A stretch of DNA of 10,989 nt, taken from positions 1 through 10,989 of the forward strand of contig JAEZFE010000440.1 of assembly GCA_023437865.1 (NCBI GenBank), read 5' to 3'. This DNA is from Pseudomonadota bacterium (GTDB lineage Bacteria > Pseudomonadota > Alphaproteobacteria > Rhodospirillales > Magnetospirillaceae). The notes below the pieces were generated by a model. The model was not told the DNA's origin. It made no database searches and saw only the letters and a program-made list of their open reading frames with translations. Shown here in pieces: positions 6,449 through 10,989 of this stretch (position 1 is the stretch's first letter; each line of letters opens with the position of its first letter). A program made the translations under genes and the position numbers.

Positions 6449-6476
6449 ATTTCAATTAACGGTCGATAATTGAAAT
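6449..6476. repeat. Perfect 10-bp inverted repeat with 8-bp spacer
   Basis: ATTTCAATTA (6449-6458) and TAATTGAAAT (6467-6476) are exact reverse complements around ACGGTCGA. Arm centres are 18 bp apart, within the range of dimeric regulators. The right arm overlaps the second 14-bp site. It could be an operator or could form a hairpin in a transcript; its AT-rich arms favour protein binding. Confidence 0.5.
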
Positions 6477-6482
6477 TGCAAT
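6469..6482. promoter_or_regulatory. 14-bp site, copy 2
   Basis: ATTGAAATTGCAAT matches copy 1 at 12 of 14 bases, and its right half ATTGCAAT is itself palindromic. It lies 105 bases before the CoA-transferase start and overlaps the right arm of the 10-bp inverted repeat. The repetition of a specific site in one short control region suggests a dedicated regulator. Confidence 0.45.
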
Positions 6483-6586
6483 AGTCAAATACGCCCTAGC
6501 CCGCCGCGCGCTTCGCATTACCCCATCGTCGCCCGTCCGCCCTACCGTTGAAGGATCACTGGCCTAACCAGACGTGAGGGATTGGG

Positions 6587-8104
6587 ATGTACCGGGACCG
6601 GATCGGCTTGAAGTCGCTGTGGGGCAAGGTGGTCGGCGCCGAGGAAGCCGCATTGTTGATCCAGGACGGCATGACCGTGGGCATGAGCGGCTTCACCCGC
6701 TCGGGTGACGCCAAGGTGGTGCCCATGGCGCTGGCCGAACGCGCTTCCGAGGCGCCGATGAAGATCACGCTGCTGACCGGCGCGTCCCTGGGTTCGGACA
6801 TCGACAAGACCCTGGCCGAGGCCAAGGTGCTGTCGCGCCGCATCCCCTTCCAGGCCGACCCCGTGCTGCGCAAGGCCATCAACGCCGGCGAGGTGATGTT
6901 CGTCGACCAGCACCTGTCCGAGACCGTCGAAATGTTGCGTTCGCGCCAGCTTCCCCCGGTGGACGTGGCGGTGATCGAGGCGGTCGCCATCACCGGCGAT
7001 GGCGGTATCATCCCCACCAGCTCGATTGGCAATTCGGCCACTTTCGCGCTGCTGGCCGAGAAGATCATTGTCGAGATCAACATCCATCAGAGCCTGGATC
7101 TGGTGGGCCTGCACGACGTCTACATCCCGACCCGCCGCCCGCACCGCGAGGCCATCCCGCTGGTCAACCCGCAGGACCGCATCGGCCTGCCCTATATCCC
7201 GGTCGATCCGTCGCGCATCGCCGCCATCGTCATCACCGAGAAGATGGACAGCTTCGCCACCATCACCCCGCCCGACGAGGACACCAGCGCCATCGCCGCC
7301 CATCTGGTGGAGTTCTTCCGCCATGAGGTCAAGCTGGGCCGGCTGTCCACCAGCCTGCAGCCGCTGCAGGCCGGCATTGGGTCCATCGCCAACGCGGTGC
7401 TGCACGGCTTCATCGACAGCCCGTTCCAGAACCTGAAAATGTATTCCGAGGTCCTGCAGGATTCGACGTTCGAGCTGTTCGATGCCGGCAAGCTGACCTT
7501 CGCCTCGGGCTCGGCCCTATCGCTGTCCGAGCCCTGCGCCCGCCGGTTCTTCGGCGACGTCAAGCGCTACAAGGACCGCCTGGTGCTGCGCCCGCAGGAA
7601 ATCTCGAACCACCCCGAGGTCATCCGCCGCCTGGGCCTGATCGGCATCAACACTGCGCTGGAAGCCGATATCTACGGCAACGTCAACTCGACCCACGTCA
7701 ACGGCACCCATATGATGAACGGCATCGGCGGCTCCGGCGATTTCGCCCGCAACTGCTACCTGTCGGTGTTCGTCACCAAGTCGGTGGCCAAGGGCGGCAA
7801 GCTCAGCTCCATCGTTCCCATGGTCACCCATGTGGACCATTGCGAGCACGACGTCGACCTGATCGTCACCGAGCAGGGCCTGGCCGATCTGCGCGGTCTG
7901 GCCCCGCGCGAGCGCGCCAAACTGGTGGTGCAGAACTGCGTCCATCCCGCCTACAAGGACATGATGCTGGACTACGTGGCCGAGGCCAATGCGCGCGGCG
8001 GGCACACTCCGCACGTGCTGGAAAAGGCGTTTTCGTGGCACCTGGCCGCCCAGACCACCGGCGACATGCGCAATGCCGCCGGCCTCGCCAAGGCTGCCGA
8101 GTGA
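6587..8104 (+). CDS. Acetyl-CoA hydrolase/transferase family: succinyl-CoA:acetate/propionate CoA-transferase
   Basis: The product has 505 residues, the length of Acetobacter AarC and close to E. coli YgfH/ScpC. Such enzymes move CoA between succinate and acetate or propionate through a glutamyl-CoA thioester. The catalytic Glu is Glu288 in MYSEVLQDSTFEL. The oxyanion glycine region is GIGGSGDFARN, with Gly382 lying 94 residues after Glu288, the same separation as Glu294 and Gly388 that I recall in AarC. Other landmarks are GMSGFTRSGDAK near the N-terminus and VTEQGLADLRGLAPRERA near the C-terminus. The ribosome binding site GAGGGA (6576-6581) supports the start. Acetate and propionate specificity cannot be separated by eye. 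It is monocistronic, with an AT-rich control region upstream. It may balance acetyl- or propionyl-CoA pools relevant to PHA metabolism; that link is inference. Confidence 0.93.
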   Translation: MYRDRIGLKSLWGKVVGAEEAALLIQDGMTVGMSGFTRSGDAKVVPMALAERASEAPMKITLLTGASLGSDIDKTLAEAKVLSRRIPFQADPVLRKAINAGEVMFVDQHLSETVEMLRSRQLPPVDVAVIEAVAITGDGGIIPTSSIGNSATFALLAEKIIVEINIHQSLDLVGLHDVYIPTRRPHREAIPLVNPQDRIGLPYIPVDPSRIAAIVITEKMDSFATITPPDEDTSAIAAHLVEFFRHEVKLGRLSTSLQPLQAGIGSIANAVLHGFIDSPFQNLKMYSEVLQDSTFELFDAGKLTFASGSALSLSEPCARRFFGDVKRYKDRLVLRPQEISNHPEVIRRLGLIGINTALEADIYGNVNSTHVNGTHMMNGIGGSGDFARNCYLSVFVTKSVAKGGKLSSIVPMVTHVDHCEHDVDLIVTEQGLADLRGLAPRERAKLVVQNCVHPAYKDMMLDYVAEANARGGHTPHVLEKAFSWHLAAQTTGDMRNAAGLAKAAE

Positions 8105-8106
8105 GA

Positions 8107-8952
8107 CTAGGTACGAAGGAGAGCGCCCACGCTCTCCTTCGTCAGCGCCGAGCCCTCCTGCGCCACCTTGGCGGCGCCCCAGCACACCGCCTCGCTCAGC
8201 GCCGCCCGCATGTCCTTGCCGCCCGCCAGCGCATGGCACAGACCGGCGGCGAAGGTGTCGCCGGCTCCGGTGCTGTCCACCGGCTGGACCGGCAACGCCG
8301 GGATGGCCATCCGCTCCGGCCCGAAGGCCTCGCAGCCCTGGGCACCGCGCGTCAGCACCATCCATTCCAACGTGTTCCCCGCCACCCGGCGCGCCAGAGC
8401 ATGCGGGTCGGCCAGGGCTTGCGCCTCGAAATCCGAGGCGGAGGCCACCACCACATGGGCGGGAAAGATGCCATCGGCGACGGGGGGAATATGGGCGACA
8501 ACCGGACAGCGGCGTGCCGTCTCGGCCAGCAGCGGTGCCAATGCGGTGGAGCGCGAGCGCACATAGACCAGATCGGCGGGAATATCCAGTAACCGGCCCG
8601 GCGGTGCAGCCTCCTGCGCGCGGCCCAGATTGACGATGGTGCGCTCACCATCGGGGTCCACCAGCACGATGGACCGGGTCGAGCGGCCGGGCACGCGCAC
8701 CATGGCTGAAATGTCGATGCCGGCCTCGGCCAGTTTGGTCAATTGCCAGGCTCCGGCCTCGTCCTCACCCACGGCGGCGACCAGGGTGACATGATGACCG
8801 GCGGCGGCCAGGGCGACCGCCGTGTTGGCGCCCCCTCCCCCCAGGCGCACCGGCCCGGGCACACCGTTCAGGTGACCACCCTCGCGGCAACGCTCGGCCA
8901 GACGCACCACCTCGTCCGAGGCGACACCTCCCACTACGACGATGCGCGCCAT
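8107..8952 (-). CDS. PfkB/ribokinase-family carbohydrate kinase
   Basis: With the start at 8952 the product has 281 residues, slightly shorter than typical (about 300). The family transfers the ATP gamma-phosphate to a sugar or nucleoside hydroxyl. The N-terminal strand MARIVVVGGVASDEVV and substrate-loop signature LGGGGANTAVALAAAGHHV (37-55) are present. The C-terminal signature DSTGAGDTFAAGL contains the catalytic base Asp232 in GAGD. The ATG at 8952 is preferred over ATG 8964 because GGAGGG lies four bases before it, and no site precedes 8964. The sugar is unknown; the early GGV-SD motif and missing lid details do not distinguish ribokinase, fructokinase or adenosine-kinase types. The gene is convergent with the CoA-transferase and is probably expressed alone. 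Confidence 0.9.
   Translation of the reverse strand: MARIVVVGGVASDEVVRLAERCREGGHLNGVPGPVRLGGGGANTAVALAAAGHHVTLVAAVGEDEAGAWQLTKLAEAGIDISAMVRVPGRSTRSIVLVDPDGERTIVNLGRAQEAAPPGRLLDIPADLVYVRSRSTALAPLLAETARRCPVVAHIPPVADGIFPAHVVVASASDFEAQALADPHALARRVAGNTLEWMVLTRGAQGCEAFGPERMAIPALPVQPVDSTGAGDTFAAGLCHALAGGKDMRAALSEAVCWGAAKVAQEGSALTKESVGALLRT
8113..8142. terminator. Perfect 13-bp hairpin in the last codons of the PfkB kinase gene
   Basis: ACGAAGGAGAGCG and CGCTCTCCTTCGT are exact reverse complements around CCCA. The stem begins 8 bases after the stop of the plus-strand CoA-transferase and occupies the final codons of the minus-strand kinase. It probably ends the plus-strand transcript and may stabilise or end the opposing one. 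There is no T-run on either side. Confidence 0.65.
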
Positions 8953-9075
8953 CCATCCCTCCATTCAACGCCCAAAGGGTAGCGAACGGCACGCGGCGGG
9001 GAAACTACTTCATCCGGCCTTGCCCGCGATAGGTCTCCGGGGCAGGTCATGCGGGAACCGCCTCTGCCTCCAATG

Positions 9076-9094
9076 GGTTCCCCGCGCGGGAACC
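9076..9094. repeat. Inverted repeat GGTTCCC-N5-GGGAACC upstream of the nucleotidyltransferase
   Basis: Perfect 7-bp arms with a CGCGC loop lie 54 bases before the chosen start at 9148. A further GGGAACC occurs at 9053-9059. It may be an operator or a leader hairpin for the nucleotidyltransferase/phosphoesterase operon. The divergent gap from 8953 to 9147 shows no clear promoter otherwise. Confidence 0.4.
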
Positions 9095-9147
9095 GGGCGG
9101 GCCGGCGGGCTGTTTGTCGGAGGTCCCTTGAGAAGGCTTTGACCCGC

Positions 9148-9912
9148 ATGACCACCCCGTTGCGACAGGCGTCGGGCGCCGCGCCGCCAGAAGCCGAGGA
9201 TTTTTATGCCGAATGTCTGCAGGAGCTGAAGCGGTCGGGCATCCCCTTCCTGCTGGGCGGCACCTATGCGGTGTCGGCCTATACCGGCATCAGCCGCCAG
9301 ACCAAGGACGTCGACGTGTTCTGCCGCGCCGGCGACTATCCGCGCATCCTCAACCATATGGCCCGCGCCGGTTACGACACCCAGGTCGAGGACGCTCGCT
9401 GGCTGGCCAAGATCATGCGCGGGCCACTATTCTGCGACGTCATCTTCAACTCGACCATCGCCATCAACCCGGTCACCGAGACGTGGTTCAACGAGGCCCA
9501 CTCGGCTAGCGTGTGCGGCATCGACGTGTTGATGATCCCGCCCACCGAGTTGATCTGGGCCAAGGCCTTCGTCCAGGACCGCTACAAATATGACGGTGCC
9601 GACGTGGCCCATCTGATCCTGCGTCTGCACAAGCACGTGGACTGGCGCCGGCTGCTGACACATTTCGAACAGTATTGGGAAGTGCTGCTGATGCACGTCA
9701 TCAACTTCCGCTTCATTTACCCGACCGAGCGCGAATGCGTGCCGCGCTGGCTGCTGGACGAATTGATGGACAGACTGGAGAACCACGCCAACATGCCGGT
9801 GCCGCACATCCAGGTGTGCCGGGGGCGGCTGTTCTCGCGCCAGGATTATGCGATCGACGTCGCCGAATGGGGCTTCGCCGACGTGGTCGGAGAGGGAACC
9901 CGGAGGACATGA
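9148..9912 (+). CDS. Nucleotidyltransferase-fold protein, substrate unknown
   Basis: With the start at 9148 the product has 254 residues. It shows the minimal nucleotidyltransferase pattern: FLLGGTYAVSAYTG with Gly37-Gly38, then KDVDVFC with Asp54 and Asp56, and a third acidic residue, Asp97, in FCDVIF. All three metal ligands appear present, so it is probably active in transferring a nucleotide to an unknown acceptor. The C-terminal half is alpha-helical (WRRLLTHFEQYWEVLLMHV) and unlike well-known kanamycin-type enzymes. An in-frame ATG at 9049 would add 33 Arg/Pro-rich residues that look non-coding; the site AGAAGG precedes 9148 at a long spacing, so the start is uncertain. The ATGA overlap with the next gene implies translational coupling with the phosphoesterase. 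The fold is also used by AbiEii-type toxins, but the partner gene does not fit that system. Confidence 0.75.
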   Translation: MTTPLRQASGAAPPEAEDFYAECLQELKRSGIPFLLGGTYAVSAYTGISRQTKDVDVFCRAGDYPRILNHMARAGYDTQVEDARWLAKIMRGPLFCDVIFNSTIAINPVTETWFNEAHSASVCGIDVLMIPPTELIWAKAFVQDRYKYDGADVAHLILRLHKHVDWRRLLTHFEQYWEVLLMHVINFRFIYPTERECVPRWLLDELMDRLENHANMPVPHIQVCRGRLFSRQDYAIDVAEWGFADVVGEGTRRT

Positions 9913-10637
9913 GCGACCAAGGCAAGCCGGTGGTGGTGGCCGGCCTGGGGGATCTGCACGTGGCCGAGCGCGCGGTGCACCCCTATCGCGATATGTTCCA
10001 GGACATCGCCGAACGCGCTGATGTGCTGGCGCTGTGCGGCGACCTCACCAACCTGGGCAAGCCCCACGAGGCGGAGATCCTGGCCGAGGATCTGCGTTCG
10101 TGCCGCATCCCGGTGGTGGCCGTCCTGGGCAACCATGATTTGGAGTCCGGCCATGGTGCGGAGGTCCGCAACATCCTGTGCCAAGCCGGGGTGAAATTTC
10201 TGGACGAGGAAACCCACGAAGTGCGCGGCGTCGGCTTTGCCGGGGTCAAGGGCTTCGCCGGCGGCTTCGGCGCCCGCATGCTGTCGCCGTTCGGCGAGGG
10301 CGCCATCAAGGAGTTCGTGCGTGAGGCGGTCAACGAGGCGTTTCATCTGGAGAACGCCCTGCACAGCCTGGCTCAGGAGACCGAACGGCTGGTGGTGGTG
10401 CTGCACTACGCCCCGGTCGCCGACACCGTGGCCGGCGAGCCGCCTGAGATTTGGCCGTTCCTGGGATCGAGCCGGCTGGCCGAAACCATCGACCGTTTCC
10501 CGGTGCGCGCCGTCTTCCACGGCCACGCCCACCACGGAACCTTCACCGGCAAGACCCGCACCGGCGTACCGGTCTACAACTGCGCCATCCCGGTGGTGAA
10601 GGATACCGGGCTGCCCTACGCCCTGGTCGAGGTGTAG
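9909..10637 (+). CDS. Calcineurin-like metallophosphoesterase
   Basis: The product has 242 residues. The start overlaps the preceding stop as ATGA, with GGAGG at 9902-9906. All metal-binding motifs of the calcineurin-like family are in order: GDLH (Asp15, His17), GDLTN (Asp45), GNHD (Asn75, His76), LHYAP (His166) and GHAHHG (His206, His208). It should be a dinuclear-metal phosphomonoesterase or phosphodiesterase. The overall size and short inter-motif regions resemble Icc-like single-domain members. There is no signal peptide, so it is cytoplasmic. Coupling to a nucleotidyltransferase suggests that it acts on the same substrate, perhaps removing what the partner adds; this is inference. The substrate cannot be named from sequence. 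Confidence 0.9.
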   Translation: MSDQGKPVVVAGLGDLHVAERAVHPYRDMFQDIAERADVLALCGDLTNLGKPHEAEILAEDLRSCRIPVVAVLGNHDLESGHGAEVRNILCQAGVKFLDEETHEVRGVGFAGVKGFAGGFGARMLSPFGEGAIKEFVREAVNEAFHLENALHSLAQETERLVVVLHYAPVADTVAGEPPEIWPFLGSSRLAETIDRFPVRAVFHGHAHHGTFTGKTRTGVPVYNCAIPVVKDTGLPYALVEV

Positions 10638-10694
10638 GGAACCTGGGCCTGCTCCTATGGGTTCCTTCCTCAACGGCTTCCACCCCATTAGGAG
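10638..10694 (+). promoter_or_regulatory. Two mutually exclusive hairpins, one covering the CBS gene ribosome binding site
   Basis: Hairpin 1 pairs GGAACC (10638-10643) with GGTTCC (10660-10665), followed by a pyrimidine-rich TTCCTC. Hairpin 2 pairs CTCCTATGGG (10652-10661) with CCCATTAGGAG (10684-10694), 10 bp with a one-base bulge, and covers most of the AGGAGG at 10690-10695. The two share bases 10660-10661 and interleave, so they cannot coexist. This would allow translational control of the CBS protein. Pairing is visible directly; regulation is inferred. Confidence 0.4.
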
Positions 10695-10703
10695 GGACGC
10701 GAT

Positions 10704-10989
10704 ATGCAGGTCCGCGAGATCATGACCACCCCGGCCAATGTGGTCGATCCCAGCTGTTCGGTTAAGGTTTTGGCCGAAAAAATGCGCACTGAAGACGTAG
10801 GCGCGCTGCCTATCTGCGATGGCGACCGCATCCTTGGCATGGTGACCGACCGCGACATCGTCACCCGCGCGGTCGCCATGGACAAGCCGCTGTCGCAATG
10901 CTCGGCCAAGGACGTGATGAGTTCCGACGTCACCTATGTCACGGAGGATGACGATATCGACAAGGCCGAGCAGTTGATGAGCCAGAAGC
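10704..10989 (+). CDS. CBS-domain protein, 3' end outside window
   Basis: Ninety-five residues are visible and the frame is open at the right edge. AGGAGG (10690-10695) precedes the ATG by eight bases. The sequence begins MQVREIMTTPANVVDPSCSV, continues with the CBS motif VGALPICDGDRILGMVTDRDIV, and a second CBS unit starts at AKDVMSSDVTYVTEDD. Stand-alone two-CBS proteins are usually about 140-150 residues, so roughly one third is missing. Paired CBS domains bind adenine nucleotides such as AMP, ATP or SAM and act as energy or redox sensors. The gene lies 66 bp after the phosphoesterase on the same strand and may be read from the same transcript. Confidence 0.88.
   Translation, partial: MQVREIMTTPANVVDPSCSVKVLAEKMRTEDVGALPICDGDRILGMVTDRDIVTRAVAMDKPLSQCSAKDVMSSDVTYVTEDDDIDKAEQLMSQK

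Larger units (their letters stand above)
6403..6492. promoter_or_regulatory. AT-rich divergent control region upstream of the CoA-transferase
   Basis: This short AT-rich island interrupts otherwise GC-rich sequence. It lies between the candidate minus-strand RNA and the plus-strand CoA-transferase, so it probably contains promoters for one or both. GATAAT (6465-6470) is a possible plus-strand -10, but no convincing -35 sits at the right distance. The island also contains the paired 14-bp sites and the 10-bp inverted repeat listed separately. The remaining bases to 6586 hold no other recognisable element except the ribosome binding site GAGGGA at 6576-6581. Confidence 0.45.

Noticed and set aside
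9049..9147. N-terminal extension of the nucleotidyltransferase from ATG 9049
   Set aside because: The added 33 residues are Arg/Pro-rich with little structure and overlap the inverted repeat at 9076-9094. The start is still not firmly settled.
9148..10637. AbiE-type abortive infection or toxin-antitoxin system
   Set aside because: The nucleotidyltransferase fold is shared with AbiEii, but the partner is a metallophosphoesterase, not an AbiEi-like antitoxin with a DNA-binding domain, and there are no mobile-element signs.
1..10989. tRNA, rRNA, CRISPR array, insertion sequence or prophage
   Set aside because: No cloverleaf, rRNA core sequence, regularly spaced repeats, transposase or terminal inverted repeats were seen on reading both strands.

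Overview
The window is GC-rich and densely coded, with alphaproteobacterial character. The combination of a PHBC_N-type class I PHA synthase, a short transaldolase, an AarC/YgfH-type CoA-transferase and a FliN-like protein suggests a Rhodospirillales bacterium such as a Magnetospirillum or Phaeospirillum relative. That assignment is inferred from protein style, not from any database comparison.

Layout, left to right. Positions 1-1960 (+) hold the C-terminal end of a proline-rich protein with a terminal membrane helix, followed by three small exported proteins. The second and third of these each carry a peptidoglycan-binding-like domain and look like diverged tandem paralogs. A strong hairpin at 1974-2008 separates them from a convergent unrecognised gene (2013-2429, -). 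A 296-bp intergenic region then leads into phaC (2726-4537, +), a stand-alone 90-residue FliN/SpoA-domain protein (4596-4868, +) and a transaldolase (4994-5650, +). The transaldolase stop codon shares one CTAG palindrome with the stop of a convergent SAM-dependent methyltransferase (about 5647-6231, -).

The 355 bp upstream of the methyltransferase are the most unusual part of the window. On the minus strand, 6371 down to about 6276 can fold into three consecutive hairpins. All four A.C mismatches of the plus strand become G.U wobbles on the minus strand, and the last hairpin has a GAAA tetraloop and a U-rich tail. This looks like a structured small RNA or a leader with a terminator. Next to it is an AT-rich island with two near-identical 14-bp palindromic sites 60 bp apart and a perfect 10-bp inverted repeat. 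This island precedes a succinyl-CoA:acetate/propionate-type CoA-transferase (6587-8104, +).

A PfkB-family sugar kinase (8107-8952, -) is convergent with the CoA-transferase; a perfect 13-bp hairpin lies in its last codons. Divergent from it is a translationally coupled pair: a nucleotidyltransferase-fold protein (9148-9912) overlapping by ATGA a calcineurin-like metallophosphoesterase (9909-10637). A two-CBS-domain protein begins at 10704 and runs off the end; its ribosome binding site can be paired into an upstream hairpin.

Functionally, phaC and the CoA-transferase both handle acyl-CoA carbon (storage polymer and short-chain acyl-CoA exchange), and the transaldolase and PfkB kinase handle sugars. 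They are separate transcription units and no single pathway is evident. The nucleotidyltransferase-phosphoesterase pair is the only clear candidate for a dedicated two-protein system.
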